A DNA stretch of 64,000 nucleotides from Magnolia sinica (GCF_029962835.1 NC_080577.1:2294001-2358000); one strand, 5' to 3'; positions 22,776 through 37,325 are shown, numbered from the stretch's first letter. Translations and numbers: made by a program. The notes: generated from the sequence alone by a model not told the origin.

Positions 22776-24828
22776 ACAGTATCCACGAAGTCGGTGCTTC
22801 GTTTTACACGGCGAATCCAAATCCCTAGCCGACAGGCTATCACCGTCCGCTGCAGGGACCGGGAATCAGGAGGTGGGCCCAATATCTTCTTAGTGTACCG
22901 CCATTTTCTACGGTAAAAAGTAGGGACGCGGATTGGCAGGTGTGCCACATACCACCGATTTTGCTATTGTGTTGACGTGACCCTGTTCTTTGATAGCCAA
23001 GTTCAGTAGGTACCTTCGCGAGGTATGTGTTATATCTAAACCGTCCGTCCATTTAGCGAGCTAATCGTGAAGCTTGATTTAAAAACTAAGTTATACCCAG
23101 AGATAAAGTGGACTACACCGTAAAAAGCAGTGGAGATTAAAAGTCTATCATTGAAACCAATTTTGGGTTACAAAAGTTTTGGATTAATATGATCTTTGAT
23201 TTTCCCCTTTCATCCATCTGGTCCATGTGCTCTCATGAACAAATTTATGAGTTCACATGGATCGGATGGATAAAGGGGAAAGCAAAGATCATATTAAGCG
23301 GGCATTTGATGCATGAGTTTAAATGCGATTAGGTGGGAGTGGGTTTTAAGATCTTACCTTTCATTACAATGTCCTATTTAGAACTTACATAAGATATGGG
23401 TTGTAAAGCCTCTTTTTGAAATTAGCGCCCAAACGAGGGTTTTTACTATCCTACTTTGAGTTTCGTGTGGCTAGTGATCAGTACTATGTGAATCTCATCA
23501 TAATGTATGTGTTTTATCTATGTTGTCCATCTATTTTTAAATATAATTATAGAGCTTTATTCCAAAAATAAGGTAGATATAAATCTCAAGTGGACCACAC
23601 CATAGGAAAACAGTAGTGATTGAATTACACCATTAAAAACTTCCCAAGGCCAATTGTGCGGTCCACTTGAGTTTTGAATCAAACTCATTTTTGGGCTCAT
23701 ACCATAAAATGACACAGAAGAATGGGTGAACGGCATGGATGAAACACATACATCATGGTGGGGCCCACAAAGCACCGATCGTTAGTAGTAAGATGAGTAG
23801 CCAATCCATTTCCCAAACATGAAGTGGGATGGCCTCCACGCCATGGGATTAGACGACAACTCCTGACACAATGTAATCATTATATTTTATTTCAATAATT
23901 CCATCCCACTTAAACCCATCTAATCCATGCTCCAAGCACTCTATCTAAGTTATGATGAGCCCCATGAATATTTTAACCGTGAGAATCATTGTACCACTTT
24001 TAAGGGCATTTGGCGGATGGTATTAGATGAGATTAAGTGGGATGGAATTGCATTTGGTCATGTGTCAATTCCACTCAATGTTTGAGAAGAATGGAAAAGC
24101 TAGAATTAGATTACATGAAATGGCATTTAGTCTTGTGCCAATTTCACTCAATGTTAGCAAGTTTTGTAGGTCTCACTATGATGTGTGGGCTATATTCATA
24201 CCATTCACCTATTTTTCGAGATCATTTTAGAGCATAGGTCAAAAAATCAAGTACATCTAAAGCTCAAGTGGACCCCACCACAAAAAGTAGTGGGGATTGA
24301 ACACATACCATTGAAAACTTCTTTGAAACTACATAAGTTTTAAATCTAACTCATTTTTAAGCCCATACTATAAAATGAAGTTACAATAGCATGGTAACAA
24401 GTGACGATCTCCATCACATGTAATAATTACATTTTTGAAATCACATCTCAGCCAAACACCGCCAAACACATCCTCATGTGCTGTGTATGCCAAGTAAGAT
24501 TCGGATATAACTCATTTTTGGCTCATGCTCTAAAATAATGTCCGTAGATATAACAAATTCAGTGGGGCCATGTTAGATTCTTCTCTTTTCGACAGGATTT
24601 CGAGGACCATATAGTGACAGTCTTGCACGACACGTACCCACACCAGTCAAGTCGGTGGTGTGTTGTACACTAGCCAATCCGCTTCCAAAAAGTAGTACCG
24701 AATTTGAACCGTTTGAAATTAACGCGAAGCGCTAGTACAATGTCTCCTGGCTTGATTGGGACCTAACGTCGTTCTCCCTGCACGTGTTCTCGCCTACACG
24801 CTATTCATCAGGTGGGTCTAAAATAGGG
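22776..24828. repeat. cluster of decayed palindromic repeats
   Basis: Contains arms of the same foldback family: 22985-23130 (one arm), 23470-23790 (a fairly complete palindrome of about 320 bp, from ATGTATGTGTTTTATC to its inverse ending GGTGGGGCCCACAAAGCACCG) and 24145-24380 (one arm). Two blocks (about 23300-23440 and 24000-24140) resemble each other in GGGCATTTG...GATTAAGTGGGAT-type sequence. No gene is seen. Confidence 0.55.
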
Positions 24829-25383
24829 AGCAGATTAGGTGTTACCCTACCCTTACGGCCGTGGGGTCCACCTTGATGATGCCTTATATATCCGCACCAT
24901 CCATCCAGTTTTTTCAGCCCATTTTAGAATCAACAAAAAATTAAGCAGATCCAAATCTGAGGTGGACCATGCAAAAAAAACAAAAAAAAAAAAAAAAACA
25001 GTGGTGATTAAATGCCAACCATTGAAAGCTTCTCACAGGCCCTGTAAGCAGATCCGTTATGCTTATTAGCCATCCAACCCCTTGATAAGGTCAACCAAAC
25101 CTGTATTAAGGGACAATACAAAGATCAACTTGATCCCCAACATTTGCAGCATACCAAAAGTTTTTAACAGTCATTCACCACTTTTTCCGGTGAAATGGTT
25201 GGCTTAGAAATTTGGATAAAATATGCTAAGTTCACGAATAACGTCCTAAAATGAGCTGAATAAACGGATGGATTAGTACTATAATAAGCTGAAAAACGGA
25301 TGGACAGCGTTGATATATATCACATTCACCCACATGGTATGGTTCACAACGACTAATGTGCTGCCTGATATCACCTAATACAC
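24829..25383. mobile_element. palindromic MULE-MITE copy
   Basis: Inverted ends, GATTAGGTGTTACC at the left and a complement of the type ATATCACCTAATACACC at the right. The arms run through GTGGGGTCCACCTTGATG and its inverse. AAAATAGGG (left) and TTAATAGGG (right) may be a decayed 9-bp duplication (7 of 9). The interior contains an A-rich tract near 24970-25000. Confidence 0.6.
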
Positions 25384-25392
25384 CCCTTAATA

Positions 25393-25736
25393 GGGGTGGA
25401 TTAGATGCCACCAGGCCTCACTAAAAACGGTGCGATCCTTACATTAGAGGCCCACCTTGATATGTGTATTCTGTATATCTGCCATCCAATCCATTGACAA
25501 GGTCACATAAGCTTGGGCTTGATCCAAGACTTGTGTGGCCATCAATTATCAAAACACTATTGTTTCCTAAAGTGTGGTCCACCTGGTGATTGGATCTTAT
25601 TTATTTTTTGGATTATGACTTGAAATGATCTGACAAAATTTATGAATGGGGTAGATACAGAATACACACATCAAGGTGGGCCTCACCATGAGGGCTACAC
25701 CATCTTGGGCGAGGCCGGCGTCTCACCTAATCCCCT
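25393..25736. mobile_element. short palindromic MULE-MITE copy
   Basis: GGGTGGATTAGATGCCACC at the left faces GGCGTCTCACCTAATCCCC at the right. The arms contain GGCCCACCTTGATATGTG and its inverse CACACATCAAGGTGGGCC. About 344 bp, no coding potential. Confidence 0.6.
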
Positions 25737-27080
25737 CCCGGGTCTCGTCATCAGGTAGACATTTGTGACGACGAATGTGGAACATGGGCCAAAAAAAATT
25801 TCAACCATCTATTTTCTAATATACGAATGACCCAACCAACGATAACCCCAGCCAAGTTTAGGTTCCAACGTTCAATCTTTATCTGACCCACCCTGGCGTT
25901 GGAGTGCGATCCAAACCATTCATCATATGCACCCCCTTAGTTTTGGTGAAGACAATATATTGCAGCCTGATCCATAACTCAGGTGGTCCAAACAAGGAAA
26001 ATAGGGGACATCCAGGAGGGAGTGGCCACCGTATAAAAATTTCAGTTGAATGTGGGGTCCACCGTGTTTCCTATATGTATACGAGTCAGTCATCAGGTTC
26101 GATCCAGCAAGATGGGGTCCATGCCTGTATGATCCATATCGATGATCTTTCCTAGGATAATCATTCTAGACCGTCCATTTTCTCATCAATCAATCCATGG
26201 TCTAGAGTCACCCCACAAAGTTTCATGAAGTACCCTCATCGTCGTGGTGCACTTGGCACGCATGTAGTTATCGGAACTGCTTTTCTAGTGAGCCGTCACG
26301 TGAGCTGCGTCTTTACCACTCATTTCAATTCAAGGTGCATAAAAAGTTCTACGTAGGTCACTGGACAAAAGCCACACGTAGTTCCCTCCTCACCCAGCAA
26401 AAGAGGCAAATACCTCTGCTGATTGTGACTGTTGATCTGGTGGGCCACTTTGTGGTTGGGCAGTCGGACAAAATTAGCAGTGATCAGAAGCTTTATATCC
26501 ATCCAGTTTTTGTCGGGTTTTTTTTTTTTTTTTTCTTGGTTGAATCTGGACTGTTGTTCAACTGTTTCCTTGTCCGACGTCTACTTGAACGGACTCCTGC
26601 TATTCGAGTCTGGTCACATATATATTTTGATGTCCCATTAACTTGGTGGCCCATTAGATCAGTTGTCCCGATCACAAGACGCGGTTGGCTAGTGTACCAT
26701 GATGCCTCCATGTTAGAGTGCCTAAGAGATTTGACATCTAATACTTACTTATTATGGGATTAGATCAAATCTAATTTTCCCATTCTTTTGATCTCAATTG
26801 AAATGCAGAAGCTAATGTGTTTGTCTCTCTTGATTTGGAATTAATTTGTAGTTTAATAGGCTTGTATATTAATTCAATCTCCTGATATTTAGAATCTTAA
26901 TGTATATTACATGCTCTATTAATATTTCTACAAAGATTTTGCATTTTTAAAGCATTCTATGAGACAAAGTTCTCATAGTTAAATATATGATAAGATTTAT
27001 TCTGACATGTGCTGAGTATGATGCCTTATTAATTAATATGATAAGCACAATTACTATGTGTTTTTATGTTCACCGTGTTA

Positions 27081-27135
<55 letters not shown>

Positions 27136-28759
27136 TAATAAGATATGTAACACGTAAGGGAAATAAGACAAACAAAATTATATTATTTTATAATGTTAAC
27201 ACACGATAGCCATCTATTGATCTAATACACCAAAAACGGAGTGCGTAAATTTAGAAGCGAGGAACTTGTTTTTTAACTCTTGTTAAAAATGAGCGTAAAC
27301 AAACAGCTATAAAATTGAAAGGCAGGAGATTTTTTTTTCATGCTCTTAAAATGTATGAAGGGCTTTTTTTTTTTCATGCTCTTAAACCGTATCGAAGACA
27401 TTTTGTACCGTAGAATTACAAACTGGAGATTGACACGTATGTGAGTTCTACAAGTGGCGCTGATGTACAGCTATCAAAACCGTCCAATTTGTGAGTTCCA
27501 TTGTGAATAAATTATATATCTAAAATCAAACTGATCAACACAATCCTAACCATATGGCACAAAATTGATGGTTAAATGTAAGACAGTGATTGGTCTCGTT
27601 ACGATTTTGGGTTATCATCCATACGCAGTTGTTTCAGCTGTTTGGACGGTTCGGATTGTGTTACGAGTATGCCATGTATGCATTGAAGAGTAACCAAAAC
27701 TTCTCAAAATAGTGCAGGACAAACTAGAAATACAGCCATAAATGATACAGCAGAGTCGAAATCAAAGGTGGTGCATCTGTACCGCTCTGTGGATCGACGG
27801 CGTAAAAGAAGTTTACGGATTGGCTAGTGTACCACACACCACCAACATAGCTGTTGCGGGTACGTGTCGTGCGAAGACGATTGCGGACGCTCCTCGAACT
27901 GTAAGTTGTACGAACCGGAGTAATTTACGAGGCTCAAACGAATCACACCCACAGATAGCACTGGGACATCGAGAGGGTTTCAATGGCAAGCGTACAATCC
28001 TCCGTTGCTTTTTACACCGTGGTTCACTTGGTTTCTGAAACTGTCTTACGCAGGGTACTAACTCAACAAGTAGAGAGGAAGCTTGGATATAACACAGACC
28101 TCATGGTCGGTGTGGTACACTAGCCATCGGCTTCCGTACAAGAAACAAAAGCGGATGGGTGGTGTACCACGCCCCAGCCAGTACACTGACGTTAGTAAGT
28201 TCTGTAGCTCCCATCACGAGGCATGTATTATATCCATACAGTCCATCCATTTTGCGAGCTCGTCATTAGTTCAGAGTCAAAATAAAACAGTTTTAAAGAT
28301 CAAGGACCACACCGAAAAGAGAAGTGGAAATTGAATGTATACCATTGAAACCCCTTGGGGTTTTACATGAGTTTTGGATCAATAAAAAATTTGTTTTTCC
28401 TTTTGATCCATGTCTTTGCGTCCTTATGAACAGATTGTATTGAAAATAAACATCATATTGGGTCTATGAAACTTTTAGCGGTGAAAATCATTATCTCAAT
28501 TGCTATCTATGGTATGGCCGGGTTAATATTTGGATAGGATTATTTATTGGATAGTATTCTAAAATGACATCAAGAATTGAATGAATGGTGTGTATATAAT
28601 AAATATATCATTATGAGGCATGTAACTTTGATCTCCTTTGAACCGTTGATAGGATAAATAATAAATACATCATTGTGGGGCTAGGTGACTTTGATCTCCT
28701 TTGAACCATTGGTACAATTGGAGCTCCAGGCGCGTCAGCGCACGTCACCCCATGACACG
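25737..28759. other. intergenic, repeat fragments and AT microsatellite
   Basis: No gene is recognised. The open frame at 26335-26763 crosses a T-run and has no domain. (AT)n lies at 27089-27132. Fragments of another inverted-repeat family, marked by GGCTAGTGTACCACACACC and GGTACACTAGCC, lie near 27815 and 28110. One arm of the MULE-MITE family lies at about 28200-28330. Confidence 0.5.
27089..27132. repeat. (AT)n microsatellite
   Basis: An uninterrupted AT tract of about 44 bp following an A-run. Confidence 0.95.
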
Positions 28760-28774
28760 TATCTACACGGAAAC

Positions 28775-31700
28775 TGTAACACTCTGAAAATCGGGGGTCG
28801 TGCATACGCTCGACTCCTAATTTTCCGAGGTCACTTATATCCAGTTTTCATTAATATGCGATTAATCTAGTCTAAATGCGCATTCTGGAACTTCCTGGAA
28901 CATAAAGTACAACCACACAAGTTTACTGAAATAGAAGAAAATCAATTATACTTATATATACATGTCTAAAAGAATATAAACAGGCGCAAAAGGTGACGCC
29001 CAACAAATTCACAAAAAAAATAATATGCCAAAAAAAAGAATAAAGCTGAGCCCTCTGCGCGACGATCCAACGTGCCATCTACAGGTCCGATGAGGACCCG
29101 TTCATCAACTGGAAGAAGAGAACCTGTCCTCCACCTCAAGGCTCGCATCGCCAAGCTCCACGAAGTCTGTATCACCTGCATCTATGAACGGGTCTGGTTG
29201 GTGTTTTAAAACACCGTCCCAAAGTGGGAGTGAGTGATCAACTCAGTGGGTGCTATTAGCCTTAAGTTGCAACAATCATCAATTATAATAAGAATTTAAT
29301 GAAAAACAATCAATTATAAACATCTATCTAGTCTTGTTAATGTGCATGCATGCAGGATAATATGATGTATGCCCTCACCACAACGCTCCCTCGTGCGACA
29401 ACATCTAACGATCGCCAATGCCAACACTCCCTCAATGCGACCTCGACTGCCGAATCGCCAACCTAGCTAATGCCATGCAATGATGATGTTAACCAGGTTA
29501 TTAGTTAAGTCTATTCATTCAGCAGATTTGAGAATCTGATACACCCCACGTATCAAATGCCCTGAACTAGTTGCGAGGCCAAGACCCCCCAATGTGTGAG
29601 GCCGAGTCCCCGTGATCCTTGACCCTGTCGAGTTCCCCCATCCCCGACTTTAAGCACATGGGGGGTGCTGAATGTGGGGTCGCTCGCGGTCACTACGAGG
29701 AGGCGCGTCACCCCAGCGTAGGCCTACAGCTCGGACATAGTGTCCCATTCCACCATGCCCGGCTCATGAGACTGTGGATCAATATTCCATCCGGTATCGA
29801 TGGGCTACAACGGTGGTGGGGTGTTCCAGTTTCTATACATATGTGAACAAACAAGGTTAACAAACTAGGTGGGTCAGCCAGTGGAATAAACCGCGCGAGC
29901 CCAGGCAAGTATATGGTGGAACAACATCGGGTAGAAGTGACCCATGTAACCTAACTACTGCCCCCACACTACTTGTCCAAACCCATAGGTTTAGCCTCAA
30001 GGTGGTTCTATCAACGGAACCACCTTCACTCTCCTCATGTTCCCAACTAACTTAAGGGTAAGAATAGTGACTCATAGCATGCCAACTACCAATGTAACAT
30101 CAAACATATTCAACTCTATGTTCTCATGTTACTCAACATACAATTCAAATTTCTCTAGCAAGTAAACTATTAATATCATGAATAAAGTGTATGTGTGTGG
30201 TGTGAGTTGGTGAGGAAGTTAAGCACTTCCTACACCTCAAGGGATCAATTACACAATAACAATAAATCAACACACTAAGAAGCAACACATATGAGAGAAA
30301 AGGAAATCAAACAAACGTGAGCATGTAAACATCCATACACTAGATCATGAGAGGCAAGATTTAACATCAAGGAAAACTAAACATGTCATTCCATACAATC
30401 CAACAACATACCATTTCTAGGTTCCTCTAGATTCTTCCATACAACATACCAAGCAAACAAAATCATTAAACCCCAACTATAATTGGTGCTAGGCCACCTA
30501 AGGATAATAGTTCGCACCTATGGATCGTTGAGATCTTGAAAATAACCTAAGAATGAGGGCTTTTGGGGTCGGACGGCCGGATTCCCTAATACAACCATTT
30601 GCATGTTAGAAATTTATGAAATCCCTTCTCATCACAAGGGTTTTAAGGAAAAATGGGTAATGGGTCTTACCTAGACGATTAACGGGATGAATGGGCGGTT
30701 GTAGAGGTGGGATTCTTCTTGGAGAAGGGGTAGGGAGTTGTAGGGTTTAATTCTTCGGGCCCCACCTCGATCTAGGGTCCACCTTCACTCCCTTCTTCAC
30801 TCTCCCTCTCTCTTTCTCCTCATTTCTCCTCTTTCTCTTCTCCCTTCTCTAGGGCAAATTCGTATGGGGGAGGGGGTGCCCCAAATAAGGCCTTTATATA
30901 GTCTCAGGTTTGGTGTAAATGGCCCTAAGGGATGGGTTTTCACTATACTAGACCTATCAGAATGCCTTTTTAGCCTCTAGGGCCTACTATGAGGTGTACA
31001 AGTCAATATACACCGTAGGATAGCTAGCCCTAATGATGATCTAGATGATCGGCCCACCATTTGGATGCGTCGATCAACAGATATGATAAGAAGTCTATTC
31101 AACAGTAACCGATAGTCGATCGGGGCCGCGGCTATACGGATATGAGTAGGGAATATCCTTACTCTACGGGTAAAGTTTGGTTGCAAACCGACGGTCCGAA
31201 ATCCTCAACTTTGCATAAGAGTGGACGACTCAATTCACTTAAGTTCCAACTCATTCCTTTATAGTATTTGTACTTCTCATGCACCCGTCCTTTAGCTCAA
31301 GTTGACCGGTTCTGGGCAATACCCAGGTCCGATTCCCGCGATGGACGTCAAGCCCAATGAGACAGACATTATTCTATAATTTTGGAACTAATGGTCCACC
31401 AATGAGCGGTCTAGAGCTTGTTTGGATAACCGGGGCAGTTCTGGTGGCCCTCTGACCATGAAACTTATATGATAGGTGCTCCATGGCCCGATGAAGGGTC
31501 ATGCAAAATTTGGGGATGATCAGATATGGGGTTTGGTTGCACGGGTCTGATTCGCGATTAACGGTCACTGTGTCACGATCGGGTCCTAGAGTTTGTGGAC
31601 GGGCGTAGAAAAATACATTAGACCCTCATCGTAAATTATGAAGAAATCCGACGGCTGAAATGTCTTACATTTCAGTTTTTATTTATACGTGCCAGATTCC

Positions 31701-32275
31701 AATTTTGGCATTAGTGGGGCGCATCTGGCAAGTGCCAGATTCCACTTCTGGGTGTCCACTGGGTCCGTGGTCCGCGATGGTCCTCAAGCCCAGTGAGATC
31801 TATGCTCCCTTGAATTGTTATAATTTTTTGACCTTCCCGTACCTCGGTATAGCCTGCACGGGCTGTCACTAGGTGTTAACGGTCATCTGGCTTAGAGGCC
31901 TGCACCAGGATCTATCAGGACCCGTCTGACCTATTCAATTGGACTAATCTTAGTCTAATTTATTTGTAATACCTCACTACGAGTGGTTTAAACGAACGGT
32001 CCTGTGGCAAATCCTATGTAGACGCCCCAGGATACTGTTCTGGTTGGGCGGGACGTTACACTACACCTGATGTTCAAGTGATCGGGCGGATTCATTAGCT
32101 TCCTACGGCTGATTAATCGGACTGGTGCGGCTCTTTACTGGTACCACCCCTGTATACACTGACATTGAGTGTTAATGATTATTAAGTAATATTTAGGTTA
32201 ATTAAATAAAATTAAAAAAAATAAAAATTGATAGATTTTTGAAAATTCAAAGTAGTGAAAATTCAGGATGTTACA
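28775..32275 (-). repeat. 3' LTR of the LARD (left copy)
   Basis: 3501 bp, near-identical in layout to 38397-41895. It starts TGTAACACTCTGAAAATCGG and ends AGGATGTTACA. On the minus strand a TATA box (TATATAAA, 30893-30900) is followed by a purine-rich block (the complement of the C/T tract at 30790-30850). Matching open frames in both LTRs are non-coding repeats, not genes. Confidence 0.92.
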
Positions 32276-32277
32276 AT

Positions 32278-32312
32278 CTACCCCCCTTAAAAATAATTTC
32301 ATCCCCGAAATT
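32278..32312 (-). other. polypurine tract and end of a gypsy polyprotein relic
   Basis: On the minus strand this reads AATTTCGGGGATGAAATT, then the tract TTTTTAAGGGGGG, ending two bases before the 3' LTR. The peptide NFGDEIIFKGG with the stop at the LTR border is the usual ending of Del/Tekay chromovirus polyproteins. This relic assigns the LARD to that lineage. Confidence 0.75.
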
Positions 32313-35243
32313 GCCTAAGAGTAGTAAGTAAAGGCTTTATTATTTCATTTACCCAGGTTTGTTGATTTCAAGTTTATATGCACGGTAGGATATACACTAT
32401 CTATGCTAAGCTAGCTCATTTTAGTCTACCCCCCTTAAAACTTTTTCACCCTGATAGTTTATTAAAATTCATTTATAAAGATTTAGATTCATGGAGACGG
32501 TTTTCCTCTATCTAGAGTAAAAATATTTGTTTTCAATGGTAGACTAATACGAAGAGACGGTTGTAGTAGGCTTGAACCCGATACGTCGATCATCTACCTG
32601 ACCAGGGTAGGAGGCTCATTGTATCCCTTCTTCGTCCTGGTGGATCCTGGTCTTCTGCTCGGCCAAAGCAGTGAGTCTATTGGTAGTTGCCCAGGATTGA
32701 GAATTGAGTCAAACCGTGAATGCTTCGCAGGTGTATACTTCCGTAATTCCGTAGTCCGATCAATCTAAATGTTTAGGAAACAGCCATTATTGGAATGTTT
32801 AAATCTCTTATTTATAAGGTTGTCCTTTGGGTCTTGGTCTGAGAGAGTTCTCATTTTAATTCTTGTCTAACTTAGTGATTTAAATCTCCCACGGTGCTTA
32901 TGGTCAAATGATTATCCTAAAAAAAGGTTTCTAGTAGTATAAAATCTTAGATGTATATCACCAATTCGATCTCATGTCTAGTTGGTTAGGAGCAGACTGC
33001 ACTTTAGTTTCATAAATTTCAAGAATGAAGGAATAGTCGAAATTTTTAAAGTATTCTGGTGGTTTGAAGTGTTAATAATGTTAATAAGGACACAGTAAGA
33101 TAATCATACATACAAGCATTCACAAGGCAACAAGAAAATTTTAAGGCAATCCATTCATACATATTGGATTTCAAAGTGCCATTAGTATGGCCAGTTACAT
33201 CCTACAGTATGAATTTCAGCATAGATATTCCAAACGTAGGGGAAATACAACCTATCCAAGCAAAAGTTCTAATTACCCTTCAACACATGGAAATAGTTCT
33301 AACTGACTCAAAACAAACTACTAATTATCCATGTGTTAAGCTTCTATTCTTCTGGGTCAGACGAGGGTGGGGGTGCTTCTTCCCCATGAGGGAAAGAATC
33401 ACCGAAATGGAGAAGGAGGCAACAGTTGCTAGGAATGTCACTTCCCTCAGCAAGGAAATAGATTGTTGATGAAAACGTTTTGGAAAAATGAAATGGGTTT
33501 AGCATTAGATTTGTGAAGGGGGTTTGAGATGGGCTTGAAGTAGATCTAGAATGGGGGAGTTCTCTCTAGGGTTTAGAAGGGATGGTGACCCTAGAAAGGC
33601 CGCGGGAATGAAAAGAAGAAGAACATCATCTCCTCAATGTGGTATGAATCTTGATTACATAAGAAAATAAGAAAACTTACAATATTTTAATGAAATCTGC
33701 ATCAAATATAACTTAGAAAGAATTAAACAATCAAACTCAACCCTATTCAAGAGTCAAAGTTCAACAGTACTAGAAACTAATTGAAGTAGAAAAATATACT
33801 AAAAATAATCTAATTTTAATCATACAAGACGATTTCTATCATAGTTAGAAGTAATTTTTTAAAAAGAACAAAATACTAACTCAAATATGGAAAAAAAAAA
33901 TACACTTGGTTCATTGGCAATCCACAGGGCATCAATCTTCATCTGTTAACTGATGTTATGGATATACCAGAAATTTCAAGGAGGCTATTCCATGAAACTA
34001 GGCATTTTGGCATATTTTGTAGGTTAAGAGGTTCCTACGAGTATAGAAAATTCTAGAGTGGTAAAAGAATGTATTATAGAGACTACGTAGGATTATCTAG
34101 ATGGTTTCTAAAGTTTTCTCAACCGCAGGATGACATCGTAAGCCTTATTTTAACTATCCATGTAAGGTAGTTAAAAGGATCTTAGGTCTACATATGGAAG
34201 ACGAGTCCTTATTTGTAACTAACCAAATAAACATCATTCTTCAGTTCTAGTATAACAAATTCGCTTACCTTGAAGGCTCTCTTATGTTACTCTCCTCTCC
34301 AAAATAGCCTGACTGTACTATGGTGGTAGGCTGACTCATTCGCAACAAGGGTGTGTGCGAATGCTTCATAGTCTGCATTTAGGGAAGTACTCGAGATATG
34401 ACACACTAGGATCCAGGAGCCGGCCATGGTGGAGCCTCACAATGACTACCCTCGCATCTTGACATGGTCTCATCTAGTACTAAACCCAACACAACTATTA
34501 CATGCACACCTCAAATGGTAAAGCCGAGCAAGCAAATTACGTGATAGAGTCAAACGAGCTATATCATGTTTATACAAATATATATTTTAAATCTCACTTT
34601 CCTTACAATAGGTTTTAATCAACGAAGTATAATTAACCCTATTCGGCAAAATACCCTTCTCACCCATTATCAGCAAAATGTCTGATGCAACTTCTGTCTT
34701 ACCCATCTCACACCATCCATTAATCAATGAATTACAAGTAACCGCATTTTGGCTCAAACCCCTTGTCTTCTACACCTGCAACGAACTCAACTAGCCTATG
34801 CATCATCCCATTCTTAAAGCAAACATTCACCATCATTGTAAAAATGAAAAGATCAGGCATGATCCCCACTCAAATTATCTGATCATACACCTGAATCGCT
34901 ACATGGGCTTCACGGCTCCTAACCAAATTATTGAAGAAACTGTTACAGAATCTCAAAATAGGGCTCATCCACACCTCCCCATATTATGGAACATGTAGAG
35001 TGCATTCTTTGACATGTCATTTTCCACATATACCTCAAAAATATTTTTAGTGGTGGGAGTTCAGTCCTCACTGTGTGGTTCACTTCAGCCGTCTATTTGT
35101 CTGGCTCATACCCTAAAATAATTCGAAAAAACTGAACGAACGGCATGGATACAATCCATATATGACATTAGTCTCACGAAGCCCTTGGATTTGAGAGAGG
35201 TGAGTGGAATAGGGAGGAAATGGGGTGGGATTTGGAAGCCTAA

Positions 35244-35755
35244 GGGCCTGTTTGGTTAGTGGAATTGAATGGTGTTGAATTGTATCAGATGGGATTAATA
35301 TCATTATTTCATAATGATTGCATGTTCTAGAAATACCATGGTATTGCAGCCATCCAATCCCATGTTTGGGATAAAAAAAAAATTTTGCCACGGAGAACAC
35401 CGGATTAAGCTAAATCATGTTTGGTGGACCATGAAATTTGTAGCCAGCAGACCAAATTCACAACGGATGTCGTTCATTTGTACACGTATATAATCAGAAT
35501 GTCACATGTAAATGGTGCATATGGATGGATGGCATGGTTTAACGCATGCCTCAATGTAGGGCCTACATGTGTAGTAGATTTCAAAATCCATGGAATTCAT
35601 GCATGGGATCAAATGCAATTTCACGGAACTAAATGCAATTCCATCCCACCTGATCTTACCCTTTCCATTCTCTTCAAATGTTGCATGTAATTACACAGAC
35701 CAAATGCAATTTCATTCTACCTAATCCTATTAAATACCATGTGCTAAACACCCCT
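35244..35755. mobile_element. Tourist-like MITE inside the LARD
   Basis: The left end GGGCCTGTTTGGTTAGTGG and the inverse right end (CCATGTGCTAAACACCCCT) pair imperfectly. TAA stands on both sides (35241-35243, 35756-35758), as for PIF/Harbinger-type insertions. Confidence 0.55.
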
Positions 35756-37228
35756 TAAGGGCCTAAACATGTTTCTGTATATTGTCATCTTGATCTTATG
35801 GGCGTAGGCTATGAACAAATCACACTTTGCTTTCATTGATTTCGGGTAAAGGAAGAATAAAAAGTTTTAAGATATCTCAAAAATTTGGAGGGCTAATGAC
35901 GCTATGAACGATGCAAAAAGGGAAGGAAGAAAAAGTTTTAGGAACTCATAATGTTTTAGCAAAGTTTGCATCGAATACGAACTTATAAGATCTTAAGTAA
36001 TAAAATTCAATCCTTCTAAGGAGTTGTAATCCAACCATGCTAGAAACTACTTGGAATAAAAAAAATATATATACTAAAAATAATCTGATTTAATTATACA
36101 GGACAATTCCTGGCTCAGCCCGCCTCTTCGTGAGCCGGTCCTTTCTTTCCCATGAGGGAAAGGATCACCAGGAGGAAAAGAAGGAGATAATGGTTGCAAG
36201 GAATGTCATCTTTCTTGGCTAGAGGTGGATTGGATATGAGGAAGAGATTTTGAAAAGGGGCTTGAGATTGAGTTTTAGGAAAGGGTTTGGGGAATGGCCT
36301 TTAGAAATGAGTTTTTGTGAACAGTTCTTAGGAGTGGGTTTTAGAAGCGGGTTTGAGAAAGGGGTTTTAAGAGTGGTCTTGGAGATAGGTTATGGAGAAT
36401 AGGATTTGAGAAGATGCAAATTTGAGAGAGTGGGTAGTGAGATTTGTGAAAAGTTGAAAAAATGGAGAAGGAGAAGAGATTTTTTTTTTTTTTTTTTTGT
36501 AATGGGTTTTGAGAGTGACTGAGCGAATGGAGTGGGACTTGGGAATGAAGTGTGATGTTGGGTTTTGGGGAATGTATGTTAGAAATGGGTTTGGGTTGGA
36601 TATGAGAAAAAAAAGAGAGATGGGAGTTAATTGGAGAGAGTATGTTTGATGTTGGTTTTGTGAATAGGATTTTGTAGATGGACTTAAGAACGGGGTTGAG
36701 AAAGAAGAAAAAAAATGGTTAAGAAAGGGTTTGGGAAGGTGGTTTGGAGATGTGGAAGAGGAGATGGTGAGTTTGTAGGAGGAGAAGATGGATTTTGAAG
36801 AGATGGGTTTGAGGATGGGAGAGTGAGGATGATGGAGTGGGAGTAGAGGGAAATGGGCTCTACATATCCCTAATTTTTGCAATGATTTTTATACTTTTAG
36901 TAACTGAAATATTTTTAAAATTTTTATAATGATTTATCATTAAGTTTAAAGACATCTCACAAAATTTCATTTCATTTGGATTGTAAATAAATTATTAAAA
37001 TTTCAGGAGCAACAACTATTCGAAATTAATAATTTTTAGATAGTTGGTAAAACATCTTAATTTTAACTATATTATAATTTTTATTATATTTTTTTCTTAT
37101 TTTTATATAAAACTAGACTCATCGAGCTTTAATATGGCTTTTGAATCACCTAAATCAGAGTTGTAACGAAGGAGATATGAATTTTTAAAGTTAACCCAAA
37201 ATTACAGAAAATTGCAGCCGGGCAACTC

Positions 37229-37325
37229 TGGCTGGGCGGGGTCACGCTAGGCCAGGCGGGGTCGCACGGGCTGGGCGGGGTCATGCCAGCCAGCTGGAGA
37301 GTTGGGCGGGGTCACGCCGGGCCCC
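37229..37325. repeat. GC-rich minisatellite in the LARD
   Basis: GGGCGGGGTCACGC or a close variant occurs four times (GGCTGGGCGGGGTC and similar), forming a GC-rich island of about 100 bp within otherwise AT-rich internal sequence. Confidence 0.75.

Noticed and set aside
26335-26763. 142-codon open frame with a poly-Phe run
   Set aside because: The Phe run comes from a T-tract; no homology or splice context supports a gene.
29619-29908. Open frames shared with 39282-39532
   Set aside because: They recur because both LTRs carry the same sequence; the frames are short and lack domains, so they are not a duplicated gene.
36367-36882. 171-codon minus-strand open frame in the LARD interior
   Set aside because: Low-complexity Ser/Phe/Pro/Leu composition from a G-rich plus strand; no gag or envelope-like feature.
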